Part shown: piece after piece, positions 46,702-56,299 of the stretch
How positions within the stretch are numbered: position 1 is the stretch's first letter
How the letters are laid out: every line of letters begins with the position of its first letter
From: Candidatus Paraprochloron terpiosi LD05
GTDB lineage: Bacteria; Cyanobacteriota; Cyanobacteriia; Cyanobacteriales; Prochloraceae
NCBI GenBank assembly: GCA_018141785.1
Contig: CP073341.1
Location: 1,907,422 to 1,971,421 of the forward strand
Direction: 5' to 3'
Length of the DNA stretch: 64,000 nucleotides
Translations under genes and position numbers: made by a program
The notes under the pieces: generated by a model
Databases searched by the model: none
The model's input: the letters and a program-made list of their open reading frames with translations, nothing else
What the model was told of the DNA's origin: nothing

Positions 46702-47772
46702 CTAGGAAAGAAACAAATTTCTAATTGCTATTGCAGTGGCAGGTGCGAGTAAAATACCGTTACGATAGTGACCTGTAACAAGAAGAACCCGGTCATAACC
46801 GGGTAACTTTTCAATAATAGGAGCTGATCGCCCTTGGGGACGGGGACGCAATCCCCACCAAGTCCGAACCATAGTACTATGTGCTAAACTGGGACAAAGA
46901 GCGATCGCCTTCTTTTTCACTTCGGCTAACATTTCTGGATCTGCTACCAGTTCTCCTTTTTCCTGGGGAAACTCTACCGTTGCCCCAACCCAATAGGAAC
47001 CTTTACCCAAGGGTATAATATGAACGTCATCACCAGTTATTACTGGTTGAAAGTCTCCTAAATTCTTTTCTAACTTTAATTCTAATCCTTGTCCCAGTAC
47101 AGGACTAATATCAATAGTTTCTTTTAAAGAAGCAGTCAGGGGAGTAGAACCTAACCCAGCAGCTATTACCAACCAATCTACATTTAAACTGTCTGCTGTA
47201 GTTTCAAGTTTAATTTTATCAGAGTTTGGTATAATACCATGAACATTTACCTCAAATTGACAGTTTACCCCGTTTATTTGCGCTCCAGCAATTAAAGCTT
47301 GAGTTAGAATAGTGGGATTAACTTGACCATCCCCGGGAGAATAAACAGCCAAAATAATATTATTAATATGTATGTATGGATAATTGTGTTTTACATGATC
47401 TGGTTGCAAAATTTCCAATTGATAACCTTGAGAACGACGCATTTCTGCCAGTTGTTTCCATTTAACTAGATTATCTTCAGGAAACAAGAGCTTGAGAATT
47501 CCTTTGGTATATGGTATATGTATTTTAGTAATACCTTCTAACTCTGGAATAAGAGTTTTGTAGCGCTCAGTACTTGTATGTCGCAGTGCCCATGCTCTCC
47601 CCTTTTTTTTCATGCTCATAACTCCCATCAAAACTCCGAGAGCGGCACCAGTAGCACCAGATGCGGGGGAATCCCGATCCAGGAGAGTAATATTTAGTTG
47701 AGGAATTCGACTTAATTCGTAGGCGATCGCTCCTCCTACCACACCTGCTCCAATAATAGCTATCTTCGTCAT
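46702..47772 (-). CDS. FAD-dependent glycine/D-amino acid oxidase (ThiO-like)
   Basis: The protein begins KIAIIGAGVVGGAIAYELSR, a dinucleotide-binding motif of the D-amino acid oxidase family, with a second DRDSPASGATGAALG segment. Later parts are WLVIAAGLGS and the C-terminal TWWGLRPRPQGRSAPIIEKL and GHYRNGILLAPATA, typical for ThiO/glycine oxidase proteins. ThiO supplies dehydroglycine for the thiazole of thiamine. Length is 356 residues. No other thiamine gene is adjacent, so other oxidase roles remain possible. Confidence 0.82.
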   Translation of the reverse strand: MTKIAIIGAGVVGGAIAYELSRIPQLNITLLDRDSPASGATGAALGVLMGVMSMKKKGRAWALRHTSTERYKTLIPELEGITKIHIPYTKGILKLLFPEDNLVKWKQLAEMRRSQGYQLEILQPDHVKHNYPYIHINNIILAVYSPGDGQVNPTILTQALIAGAQINGVNCQFEVNVHGIIPNSDKIKLETTADSLNVDWLVIAAGLGSTPLTASLKETIDISPVLGQGLELKLEKNLGDFQPVITGDDVHIIPLGKGSYWVGATVEFPQEKGELVADPEMLAEVKKKAIALCPSLAHSTMVRTWWGLRPRPQGRSAPIIEKLPGYDRVLLVTGHYRNGILLAPATAIAIRNLFLS

Positions 47773-47831
47773 TTCTTTGTATACTGAAGGTAAACTCCCC
47801 CGAATACTCTTTAGTGGGACTCAAACAAATT

Positions 47832-48105
47832 TCAAGCCCAAACAAAGCCTAAACTCGCTTTGTGAGCAGCAAACACGTCTCTATTGTCGGTCAGCCAATC
47901 AAACTTCAATAAATGTGTTCAAAGGTTGATTGGCCCATCGTCTTCGTAGTCCTCCCGTTAACTGATGCCAAAGGATAAAAGTATAGGCACAAAAGACTAA
48001 AATAAAATGACGAAGTAAACTTCTTTTATCTCGGACTTGGTATTCTCTAAAACCTAACCAGCCCTTAGCTTCTCGATAAAAAACTTCTACGGTTGTCTCT
48101 CTCAT
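47832..48105 (-). pseudogene. Transposase C-terminal remnant (DDE, IS4/IS701-like)
   Basis: The minus strand reads VEVFYREAKGWLGFREYQVR, then FILVFCAYTFILWHQLTGGL. After a frameshift, FDWLTDNRDVFAAHKASLGF ends at TGA 47832-47834. YREAKGWLGFREYQVRD is the conserved E-containing region of DDE transposases. The 5' part is missing and abuts the truncated hicB gene. Confidence 0.7.
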
Positions 48106-48382
48106 CGGAGCAACACAAACCTAAAACAAATGTCTTACAACGATTATACCCTAATTTGACTCCTGTTTTCGTTTGAGTCCCATTAGTTGGACTAATACCT
48201 TTTTCTTTGCAAACTTCTAGAAACACTTTTAATGAGTTCTTAAATTCTTCTCGAAGACTAGCAGGGTTGTCGCCGTAAAAATCAGCGCTTCCATTTAGTC
48301 CAAGGATTTCCCCTCGAAATAAATTCAGTTCAGGATCGTATTGGATCCTCGCTTTGTAACCATCTACTTCCATAATACTCAT
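48065..48382 (-). pseudogene. hicB: HicB-family antitoxin with C-terminal end replaced
   Basis: MSIMEVDGYKARIQYDPELN and FRGEILGLNGSADFYGDNPA then LREEFKNSLKVFLEVCKEKG match the partial RNase H-like HicB domain. After KGISP the sequence no longer follows the family; the usual DNA-binding HTH or RHH end is missing, and the frame runs on into the transposase remnant. ATG 48382 overlaps the hicA stop by four bases. The antitoxin's toxin-binding part may survive, but autoregulation should be lost. Confidence 0.75.
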
Positions 48383-48633
48383 GGTTTCACTTTCTTATCT
48401 TTAAACCACTTGCGAATGCTTGCAATTGCGCCTTTATCTGTATTTGGAGAGGGATGTGGTCTATGAAAAACTCGAACTTCGCCAAAAAGTACAACAGCTA
48501 CCCTTGAGCCAGCTCTTTTTGAAACTTCTGCTCCGAGAGCTTTAAACAAAGACTCAATATCTGTCCAAAGGATATTTCCGCTGATTGGTTGTTTGTAGAT
48601 TTGCTCTAGGGTTTTTTGGTGCTTACGTTTCAT
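48379..48633 (-). CDS. hicA: HicA-family toxin, second locus
   Basis: The 84-residue protein contains NILWTDIESLFKALGAEVSK, RAGSRVAVVLFGEVRVFHRP and HPSPNTDKGAIASIRKWF. This is the longer HicA subtype, in which GSR takes the place of GSH and the HRPHP segment is conserved. Gene order here is hicA then hicB, with ATGA overlap. The toxin frame is intact although the antitoxin gene is truncated. Confidence 0.8.
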   Translation of the reverse strand: MKRKHQKTLEQIYKQPISGNILWTDIESLFKALGAEVSKRAGSRVAVVLFGEVRVFHRPHPSPNTDKGAIASIRKWFKDKKVKP

Positions 48634-48676
48634 TGGTAAGAGCGGGGTTTTCCCGCCCTGGGTGCGCCCACACGGT

Positions 48677-49123
48677 TTAAGCTTTAGGGATGAGACTTAA
48701 GAAAGCGTCAAAATCCCGCACTGCACTCCTGTACTTACTGGTGGCAGCACCATAGTTGCGATTTTTGGCCGCAGCATCGATCCCCTCAAAGTCATTAAAT
48801 AACTCCTTAGCTAACTCAGTGGCTTTCTTTTGGTCTTTAGGTAAGAGACTGCGAGACAAGTAGGTCATTTTGCTGCGCAGTTGTCCAAAAGGACCGTGGA
48901 TCAACGTTACCGTATCCACCCAGTTTTCCTCTTCAATGAGATTTTCCACTTCCACCATCCGTTCTCGGATAGCTTCTATGGGTTCTACAATGGTTTGCAG
49001 TTGGGCAATTTTCTCAGGAGTGTAGGTGGTGGGGACTTTTGCACTCGTGGAGGAGCAACTCACCAATAAGATTGTTGCTACTACTAGCATTAAGGAGAGC
49101 AAGGAGCGGAAAAAACGTTTCAT
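48677..49123 (-). CDS. psbQ: Photosystem II extrinsic protein PsbQ (CyanoQ)
   Basis: CyanoQ is a lumenal lipoprotein associated with active photosystem II dimers. The signal MKRFFRSLLSLMLVVATILL ends in the lipobox VSC with Cys23. The helical body contains PIEAIRERMVEVENLIEEEN, LIHGPFGQLRSKMTYLSRSL and DFEGIDAAAKNRNYGAATSK, the family pattern. The length of 148 residues is normal. I start at ATG 49123, preceded by AAAGGAAT; the frame is open to 49240, but that part is not a signal peptide. Confidence 0.93.
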   Translation of the reverse strand: MKRFFRSLLSLMLVVATILLVSCSSTSAKVPTTYTPEKIAQLQTIVEPIEAIRERMVEVENLIEEENWVDTVTLIHGPFGQLRSKMTYLSRSLLPKDQKKATELAKELFNDFEGIDAAAKNRNYGAATSKYRSAVRDFDAFLSLIPKA

Positions 49124-49182
49124 ATTCCTTTCTATTTTGGTGATGGTATAACAAGAACTGATTTTCTCAAAATTTGGTCCAT

Positions 49183-50031
49183 TTAGAAACCTTGACGATG
49201 GAAAAACTTTACAATTGCTTTTGTAATGTCGTCCTCCCAATGTTCCTGGGGATAGTGTTTCCCCTCTTCTAACTGCACCAATTCTATATTATCTTGCTTC
49301 CTGGCTAGGTTTTGGGCAGGCTTGGAGGGCAACCAGGGATCTTCCATTCCCCAAATAATCAGGGTGGGTTTGGTCCAGTTGCCAAACCCAGACTGGATTT
49401 CTGCCATAGATTGAGGTAATTGGAGGTTCTTCACTGTAGCAATGAGGGAACGTCCTGCAGCGGAAGTCTGAAGGAAGGGTTTGCGATAAATAGCTAAGTT
49501 GCGATCGCTAATAACGAAACCGCTTCCCTTTTCTAGGGAGCGATCCACCAACAGGGGATCTTGGGTGAGCATATCCCCAATTAATGGCCAACCCCACTGT
49601 TGCATTTGTCTGGGTAATTTAACCTCAGGGGATAGGGGAGCGTTGAGGATAGTTAAGCTTGCCACTTTGTCTGGGTGACGAAAAGCGTATTGAATGCCTA
49701 CGGATCCCAGAAATCCCTGTATAATCAGGTGACAGATTGGTATGGCTAGGGTTTCTAGGAAAGCTGCCAGAGCGTCTCTAAATGCATAGGGGGTGTAAGG
49801 AAAGTCTCTTCCATCTGATTTAGCTGAAAAGCCAAAACCGATCCAGTCTGGTGCTATTGCCCTATGTCCCCCCTGAGCTAATTTTGGCATGATTTCGCAC
49901 CAGCTATAACTGTGGGCAGGGATACCATGGAGGAGGATAATTGGGGGATTGTCACTCTCTTGGGAGGGGGTTGCTTCTTGATAAAACCATTTTAATGCCC
50001 CTACTTGGATGGTATTTTCTGCGATCGCCAC
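49183..50031 (-). CDS. Alpha/beta-hydrolase family protein, nucleophile not evident
   Basis: The fold is clear: PPIILLHGIPAHSYSW (oxyanion HG), APDWIGFGFSAK, and the C-terminal TLIIWGMEDPWLP (acid) and EGKHYPQEH (His), as in haloalkane dehalogenase-like proteins. At the nucleophile elbow the sequence is IIQGFLGSVG, where the family usually has QD or GxSxG. The Asp or Ser nucleophile is therefore Gly or shifted by two residues. Such a cyanobacterial subgroup may be non-hydrolytic. Length is 282 residues. psbQ follows on the same strand after 59 bases. Confidence 0.8.
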   Translation of the reverse strand: MAIAENTIQVGALKWFYQEATPSQESDNPPIILLHGIPAHSYSWCEIMPKLAQGGHRAIAPDWIGFGFSAKSDGRDFPYTPYAFRDALAAFLETLAIPICHLIIQGFLGSVGIQYAFRHPDKVASLTILNAPLSPEVKLPRQMQQWGWPLIGDMLTQDPLLVDRSLEKGSGFVISDRNLAIYRKPFLQTSAAGRSLIATVKNLQLPQSMAEIQSGFGNWTKPTLIIWGMEDPWLPSKPAQNLARKQDNIELVQLEEGKHYPQEHWEDDITKAIVKFFHRQGF

Positions 50032-50089
50032 GATTGTTTATTATTTCCTTTTTATAATATTATTATCCTATCGCTAAGCGCACCCTATC

Positions 50090-50460
50090 ACTAAGTCAGC
50101 ACCCCGCTCTGAAGAGACGGGGCTTCGAGCCTCCAACTTTAGGTAGCTGACCAGCCTAAGTCTTTACGAGGACTACGTTATTGGCAAGAGTTAAAGTTCC
50201 TACCTTGAGGTGCGTGCCAGCTTCAAGCTCTAGAACCGGATGGTTAAACAGTCTTACGAGGGGTAAGACAGTGCTGTCTGGATAGTACCGACCGATAACA
50301 TTGGCGAGGCAAACTTTACTCCAGAAATGGAGGTTTGGGGGATACAACAATTTCCCCCACCCCCGGCATCGATTGATGGCGGGGGTTTGACGGCGGTTAA
50401 AACCGCTCGTGTCGTAGTTCCTCCGCGCTTTAAAAAGACGCGGTTTCCCTACTCCCGTAT
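50090..50460 (+). ncRNA. Highly structured non-coding segment (HEARO/omega-RNA-like?)
   Basis: The segment forms many hairpins in a row: CCCCG/CGGGG (50102/50118), GTCTTAC/GTAAGAC (50251/50263), an alternative AGACAG/CTGTCT (50266/50274), CTCC/GGAG (50319/50329), a palindromic insert at 50352-50387, GCGGTT/AACCGC (50393/50401) and CCGCG/CGCGG (50423/50439). The last hairpins lie just before the ATG at 50468. The layout recalls RNAs upstream of IscB-type genes, but no IscB or TnpB is present. The open frame on the minus strand (50156-50350) is not trusted. The class assignment is uncertain. Confidence 0.35.
50352..50387. repeat. ATCGATTGATGG palindrome inside the structured segment
   Basis: CCCCCACCCCCGGCATCGAT followed by TGATGGCGGGGG. 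It is the divergent fifth member of the CATTAATCAATG palindrome family. Confidence 0.65.
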
Positions 50461-50467
50461 ATTTTTA

Positions 50468-50911
50468 ATGAATGCATTAGAACGAGCCAACAGCTTTAAT
50501 CTTACCACGAAGATTGCCACGGTAGTCAATTTATTTAAATCGGAGTTTCCCGACGCCAAAGCGGATCTCAAACCTTGGCAAAATGACGCTGACACTAGGA
50601 GTTTGGTGGATCCTGATTCTATTGATATCGGTTTTCACTTCCCCGGTTGGAGTAAACGGATCCAAAGTCGCAGTATCTTGGTGCAAATTCGTTTTCACGA
50701 AGATTCTTTAGATAAGAAACAGCGTCTTATAGGGGTGGAAACAGCAGGGTTTAACCTGACAGGACAAGTCTGGCGATTTTCTACTGTGGATCGCTGGGAA
50801 TGTTTGGGAGAATGTAAACCTGCTGCTGAGGTGAGAGAAAAACTCAAATCTTTCTGTCGCCAAGTTTTTGAGTTGTTTAAAGGAACCGCAGATAAACGCA
50901 GATTATTATAA
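50468..50911 (+). CDS. Conserved hypothetical protein, 147 aa
   Basis: ATG 50468 opens MNALERANSFNLTTKIATVV, with VDPDSIDIGFHFPGWSKRIQ, RSILVQIRFHEDSLDKKQRL and a C-terminal CRQVFELFKGTADKRRLL. It looks like a small soluble, beta-rich protein of unknown function. The frame is open upstream to 50327, but that part is the structured segment. The stop overlaps a small downstream frame (TAATG). Confidence 0.7.
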   Translation: MNALERANSFNLTTKIATVVNLFKSEFPDAKADLKPWQNDADTRSLVDPDSIDIGFHFPGWSKRIQSRSILVQIRFHEDSLDKKQRLIGVETAGFNLTGQVWRFSTVDRWECLGECKPAAEVREKLKSFCRQVFELFKGTADKRRLL

Positions 50912-51024
50912 TGGATATGATAGATTATTCTCGAACATGGAACCAATTATTACAGAAATTGTCGATGAAGTTGAGGAAACGGTTTACCGAAGGAGAAATC
51001 GCTCCGTCGATTAACAAGTCCTAA
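50911..51024 (+). CDS. Possible 37-aa small protein coupled by TAATG
   Basis: The ATG at 50911 shares the TAATG with the preceding stop and opens MDMIDYSRTWNQLLQKLSMK, LRKRFTEGEIAPSINKS. The overlap suggests translational coupling, but the peptide matches nothing I know. A second frame from about 50938 (MEPIITEIVDEVEETVYRRR) is equally plausible. Confidence 0.25.
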   Translation: MDMIDYSRTWNQLLQKLSMKLRKRFTEGEIAPSINKS

Positions 51025-51052
51025 CTCCTCTTCAGTTTCTTCCTTCAATTGT

Positions 51053-51682
51053 TTATTTTTCAGCAACAAATTCCTTTTTCTTGTTTTTCCACTTCTTCGG
51101 GCGATCTATCCCCACTACTACACCTCAGAAACCTATGGGTAGGTGGTTGGGTATGCCAAAGGGTACTTCTGTTAGTTGGAAGGAGGCTTGGAGATTTTCT
51201 TGGGTGTCTGCGTTTATCTGAGTCGGGAGTATTAAGTCACGATAACTTAGTGATAAATCATGCTGTACATCAGTAACATCGCATTCAGGAAATAGGCATC
51301 CAAACTGAGCCAAAGAACTTGTGCTACTGAACAATATATTAGAAGTTGATGCAGTTAGACGGCCATTAACTAATTCAGTATTAACCATTCCACTCCAATT
51401 CACTAATAAGGAATCGTCAAACATAATTGTGTCAGTTCCATTTGTGACAGTTATGTTAATGTTAGAAACGTTACTTGTAGTAAAAGATTCCCCTCGCTCC
51501 ACGTTTATATCTACCGTTCCTGTCGCTGTATGAGTCCCTTCCCCGAAATTAAAAGTCAACCCGGGAGCATCGCTTTCCCAACTGAAGCTGAAAGTAACAG
51601 CAGTGGCCGGTTGTGTCAGTAATAATTGACTTGCTGCCACTAGGGCAGTTAGAATAGTTTTGTTTATGAAAACCTCCAACAA
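51053..51682 (-). pseudogene. Secreted protein gene with in-frame TGA and no ATG start
   Basis: A signal peptide (NKTILTALVAASQLLLTQPA, TA) precedes VTFSFSWESDAPGLTFNFGE, NINITVTNGTDTIMFDD and a C-terminal TEVPFGIPNHLPIGF. TGA at 51125-51127 stops the frame, which then continues GVVVGIDRPKKWKNKKKEFV to TAA 51053-51055, a basic tail fitting a surface-protein end. At the expected start stands ATA (GGAGGTTTTCATAAACAAA), where the paralogue-like leaders at 36770 and 43419 have ATG. A TTG at 51682 is the first canonical start. The gene looks inactivated twice. Confidence 0.6.
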
Positions 51683-51755
51683 TGACTGTAACCCTGATAT
51701 TTAAATATATAAATTCCCTATAGTCAAGAAAAGTAACGGAAACAACAAATCTAGC

Positions 51756-53225
51756 ATGGAAATTAGAAGCTCAGACAGTTTATACTTAGATTGGACGGGA
51801 AATGCCCTCGCCCTAGGCTTTTTCCAGGATGAAGTGGCAGTAACAGGAGATTTAGCCCAGTTGGATGAGAAATTAGCTGGCACTCTCCAGGAGTTAATCT
51901 CAGAAGAAGAATTTACGGGCAAAGCTAATACTAGTGTAGTAAGTCGCGTCGGGGGTAATAAGCAGATCCGCAAATTAATCTTGGTGGGTTTGGGTAAAAT
52001 AGAGGAGTTTACAGAGAATAGCTTACGTCTTGCCGCAGCAACCATCGCCCCCATAGCTGGCTCATCCACTTCTTTAGCTATCAATTTCCCCTTATTCCAG
52101 GATAACCCCACTGCCACTGCTGGGGCAATAACGGAAGGTATTTTTTTAGCTCTCCACGAGGATAACCGTTTCAAGTCGGAGGCGCCAGAAAATGGGACTA
52201 AGTTAGCAATTGTGGAGCTACTGGGTTTGGGAGGCACTGAAGCAGCCATTGCCCGGGCCGAAAAAATCTGCTCAGGAGTGATTCTCGCACGGGAATTAGT
52301 GGCAGCTCCCGCCAATATCCTCACCCCCATTACCATGGCCCAAACAGCCCAAGAAATTGCTAACCTGCACAACTTAGATGTGGAGGTATTAGGGCAAGAA
52401 GAGTGCGAAAAGCTAGGTATGGGAGCATTTCTCGGGGTAGCCAAAGCCTCAGAATTCCCCCCCCAATTCATTCATCTGATCTACAAACCACCAGGTAAAC
52501 CCCGACGAAAATTAGCTATTGTGGGGAAAGGCTTAACCTTTGATTCCGGGGGATTGAATCTTAAAGTGGGCTCTGGGAGCGGTATTGAGAAGATGAAAAT
52601 GGACATGGGAGGGGGAGCTGCCACCTTAGGAGCTGCTAAAGCTATTGCTCAACTGCAACCTGATGTAGAAGTTCATTTTATCAGCGCCGTGACGGAGAAT
52701 ATGATTAGCGGTGGGGCTATGCACCCGGGAGACATTCTCACCGCTTCCAACGGCAAAACCATTGAAGTGAATAATACGGATGCGGAAGGAAGGTTAACCC
52801 TGGCAGACGCCTTAGTATTTGCAGAGAAATTGGGAGTAGAAGCTATCGTGGATTTAGCTACCCTCACAGGAGCTTGCGTTATCGCTTTAGGAGATGATAT
52901 TGCTGGCATGTGGAGTACCCAGGAGAGTTTAGCTAAGGAATTGAAAGCAGCAGCAGAATTAGCAGGGGAAAAATTGTGGCAAATGCCTTTAGAAGAGAAA
53001 TATTGGGAAAAAATGAAATCGAAAATAGCTGATATGAAGAATACTGGTTCTCGTGCTGGTGGTTCCATTACCGCAGCACTCTTTTTAAAACAGTTTATCA
53101 CTGATACTCCCTGGGTTCATTTAGATATTGCCGGGCCCGTTTGGGCGGATAAAAAAAGTGGAGTAAATAATGCTGGAGCCACTGGTTTTCCCGTCAGAAC
53201 TCTCGTTAATTGGGTTCTCAGTTAG
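51756..53225 (+). CDS. pepA: Leucyl aminopeptidase (M17 cytosol aminopeptidase)
   Basis: This enzyme releases N-terminal residues, typically as a metal-dependent hexamer. The catalytic C-terminal domain contains [14 protein letters not shown] (metal-binding Lys and Asp), [14 protein letters not shown], the signature [14 protein letters not shown] and [14 protein letters not shown]. The N-terminal domain is the variable one. Length is 489 residues, normal. Start at ATG 51756. No lesions. Confidence 0.96.
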   Translation: MEIRSSDSLYLDWTGNALALGFFQDEVAVTGDLAQLDEKLAGTLQELISEEEFTGKANTSVVSRVGGNKQIRKLILVGLGKIEEFTENSLRLAAATIAPIAGSSTSLAINFPLFQDNPTATAGAITEGIFLALHEDNRFKSEAPENGTKLAIVELLGLGGTEAAIARAEKICSGVILARELVAAPANILTPITMAQTAQEIANLHNLDVEVLGQEECEKLGMGAFLGVAKASEFPPQFIHLIYKPPGKPRRKLAIVGKGLTFDSGGLNLKVGSGSGIEKMKMDMGGGAATLGAAKAIAQLQPDVEVHFISAVTENMISGGAMHPGDILTASNGKTIEVNNTDAEGRLTLADALVFAEKLGVEAIVDLATLTGACVIALGDDIAGMWSTQESLAKELKAAAELAGEKLWQMPLEEKYWEKMKSKIADMKNTGSRAGGSITAALFLKQFITDTPWVHLDIAGPVWADKKSGVNNAGATGFPVRTLVNWVLS

Positions 53226-53264
53226 AGTAGGTTTGGTTAAGAACCCCAATATTTATTATTCTTT

Positions 53265-53315
53265 ACTTCTTCAGCCGATCCATCCCCACTACAACAATAT
53301 TAAGGATTTAGGCTG
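53265..53315 (-). pseudogene. Short remnant of a secreted-protein tail
   Basis: The minus strand reads LNIVVVGMDRLKK*, almost the same as the GVVVGIDRPKK tail at 51053-51127, and the DNA (GTAGTGGGGATGGATCGGCT) is close. It seems to be the end of another deleted member of that gene type. Confidence 0.3.
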
Positions 53316-53351
53316 GTATAAATTAGTTCAGGAAGGCGCTATGGTTTGAAC

Positions 53352-53400
53352 CCTCTCTCTGGGCCTCTGCGGTTAATTTGGGTGGGCAATACCCACCCAA
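53352..53400. repeat. CAGAGG-type repeat and perfect GGGTGGGCAATACCCACCC palindrome
   Basis: CTCTGGGCCTCTGCGGTTAA is a repeat-family copy. TTGGGTGGGCAATACCCACC (53378-53400) is a perfect palindrome related to the hairpin repeats at 8598 and 10034. Together they separate pepA from the shredded surface-protein gene. Confidence 0.7.
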
Positions 53401-54599
53401 CTAAATGTAAATTACAAGGATAAAAATCCTGACTCATCTTCCAAGACTAGGAAAGAGATAGATTCCGTGGTGTGCCAGATTTCACTATCCAGGGACTGCT
53501 CCTCCTGAACCGACACTCCAAACTCAGTGCTGGTGATACTGTCCAGACGGATATTGGCGGTATTTGGTCCGTAGTAGGAGCCTAGCTTGGCAATCACGGA
53601 AGGAGTAGAGTCGAACTCCTCAGAGAAGCTAACGGTGGAGCGAGAATGATTGTGTGCACGGCCAGTGGTACCCCCTTGTAGGAGGATGTCCCCATTTTCT
53701 GCCGCCCCCTGGTCAATGGCAAGCCAGCCGATAGTTTCCGTGGCATGACCACCATTATTACGGGCTTCTTCCTCCTGCATAGCTACCTGGAAGCTGTTAG
53801 AGGACTGCCCTTGAGTGCGAGTAGTCACCCAGTCACTTTCGTTAAAGGTTTGCACTTGGGTGAGGACAGTGGGGGTGCCGTCAAAGCCCGTCAGGTTAAT
53901 AGTTTCAAAGCCTGCGGGGGTAAGGCGATTTGAGCTGTGTGTGCCTGCTGATATGCGGGTGCCATCGGAAAGAGTCCAGTCTCCCGCTTCCATGACTAGG
54001 TAGGAGACGGATTCGTTCTTGTGCCAGCCGTCTTTGTAGTTGGGTTCCTGAAGTCGGAGTTGGAAACTGTTGGAGCCAACGTTCTGAAGGCGGATAACAG
54101 CAGGATGCCGGCCTTCAAAGGTGGGATCGCTAACGATTACTACAGGGTTGATGTAGGATTCATTAAGGTTAATGGTTTGCCACTCATGATTCAGGTTGTT
54201 GAGGGTTCCATATTCGCCGATGATATTTTTGAGGTTTACTGTAATCGTAGCATCATCGGTTTCTGAACCGTCACTTGCCTGGACTGTTATAGAGAGAGTG
54301 GGGTTGTTTTCGTAATCTAAGTCATTACTGTCATTCACCATTAGCTGGTTGCCTTGGAGCCCGAAGGCAGGAATGCCGTTGTTATTAGAGTCGAAGTTGT
54401 TGGTCATGGTGTAGGTGAGGTTATTTCCCTCAGCATCTGTGGCTTTTAGTCGGCTAATTACAGTATTGTTGGGGCTGTTTTCCGCAAGGGTGAAGGTTTG
54501 GTTATTGAAGATGGGAGCTTCATTTGCGGGCGGGATGCCGATTTCTTCATTGTGGGGGCTGTTTTCCGTGGAAGCATTATTGAAAAAATCATTTGTAAA

Positions 54600-55865
54600 G
54601 GGAGTGGCGAAACCTACTACACCAGAAGAGAGGCGGTCAGCCACTGCGCTGCTGTTACCACCGTTAGCCCCCGTCACCCCAAGTAACCACAGAGCCATTC
54701 TCTTTCAGGGCTGCAAAAGCATTATCTGTAGAGAATATTTGGGTAACCCCCTCTGTGAGGCTCTCAGACACGGCGCTGCTGTTACCACCGAAGTAGCCTA
54801 CCCCAAGTAACAACAGAGCCATCGTCTTTCAGGGCTGCAAAGGCACTCTCTGTGGAGAATATTTGAGTAACCCCTTCTGTGAGGCTCTCAGACACGGAGC
54901 TGACTGTTACCACCCTGCTGCTGCTACCCCAAGTAACCACAGAGCCATCTGTCTTTCAGGGCTGCAAAGGCACTCTCTGTAGAGAATATTTGGGTAACCC
55001 CTTCTGTGAGGCTCTCAGCCACGGCGCTGCTGTTACCACCGTTTGCAGGCCAACCCCAAGTAACCACAGAGCCATCGTCTTTCAGGGCTGCAAAGGCAGT
55101 CGCTGTGGAGAATATTTGAGTAACCCCTTCTGTGAGGCTCTCAGACACGGAGCTGCTGTTACCACCGTAGCGGCTGTGACCCCAAGTAACCACAGAGCCA
55201 TCCTCTTTCAGAGCTGCAAAGGCAGTCGCTGTGGAGAATACTTTCGTTAACCCCTCTGAGAGATGGCTGGTCAGCCAGGCTGCTGTTACCACCGTAAATG
55301 CTGCTAACCCCAAGTAACCACGGAGCCATCCTCTTTCAGGGCTGCAAAGGCACTCACTGTAGAGAATATTTGGGTAACCCCTCCTGTGAGCTGGTTGGCC
55401 ACCCGGCTGCTGTTACCACCCCGCCCCCGTGACCCCAAGTAACCACAGAGCCATCCTCCTTCGGAGGGCAGCAAAGGCATACCTTGTAGAGAATATTTGG
55501 GTAACCCCCCTGAGAGCTGGTTGGCCACCCGGCTGCTGTTACCACCGTTAACGACATGACCCCAAGTAACTACGGAGCCATCCTCTTTCAGGGCTGCAAA
55601 GGCATTCCTCTGTAGAGAATATTTGAGTAACTCCTCCTCTCGAGCTGGCTGGCCACCCGAGCTGCTGTCACCACCCACCAGACTGGTCACCCCAAGTAAC
55701 CACAGAGCCATCGGCTTTCAGAGCTGCAAAGTCACCCCATTCGTTGGAGAATATTTGGGTAACCCCTCCCTTCGAGCTGGCTGGCCACGGAGCGGCTGTC
55801 ACCACCACCAGCCGCTGTCACCCCAAGTAACCACAGAGCCATCCTCTTTCAGGGCTGCAAAGGCC
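54600..55865 (-). repeat. RCC1-like tandem repeat array A
   Basis: About ten units of roughly 120-126 bases carry GAGAATATTTGGGTAACCCC, GTTACCACC and CCAAGTAACCACAGAGCCAT (plus strand). Unit lengths differ by amounts that are not multiples of three, so each indel shifts the frame. Units here diverge more from one another than those of array B. Confidence 0.85.
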
Positions 55866-56299
55866 CAATGCTATTTTTATACTCACCACCACTTCTGCCA
55901 AAATAAGAACGACGGTTAGGAACAGCTGTCACTCCCTCAGCGGAGATAATCACCTCAGCCCTATCTTCCCCTGGAGTAAGACGGTAACTGCTTCTCGATT
56001 GGAGGATAGCCAAAATGTTGTCATAGGAATCTACCACCTCGTCAGCTAGAGTGGGGAGATTGAGAGTAGCTGTGGCGCTGCCAGCAGCAAAGGTGACAGT
56101 GAGGGTATTATTCTCTCCCAGGGATGCTGTGTAGTCGGCTCCGGCTTTAGCTGTGCCCTGGAGCAATAAGTTTACTGTCAACTCAGAATCCAGATTCCCT
56201 GTGCGGGTTAGGGTAAAAATACTAGGGGATAAGTTATTTTCGCTGCCTGCTTGGGTTGCGCTGATAGATATAGAAGGAATTCCATTGAAAGAATCATCT

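Noticed and set aside
50156-50350. 64-codon minus-strand frame in the structured segment
   Set aside because: It crosses several perfect hairpins, has no ribosome binding site and matches nothing known.
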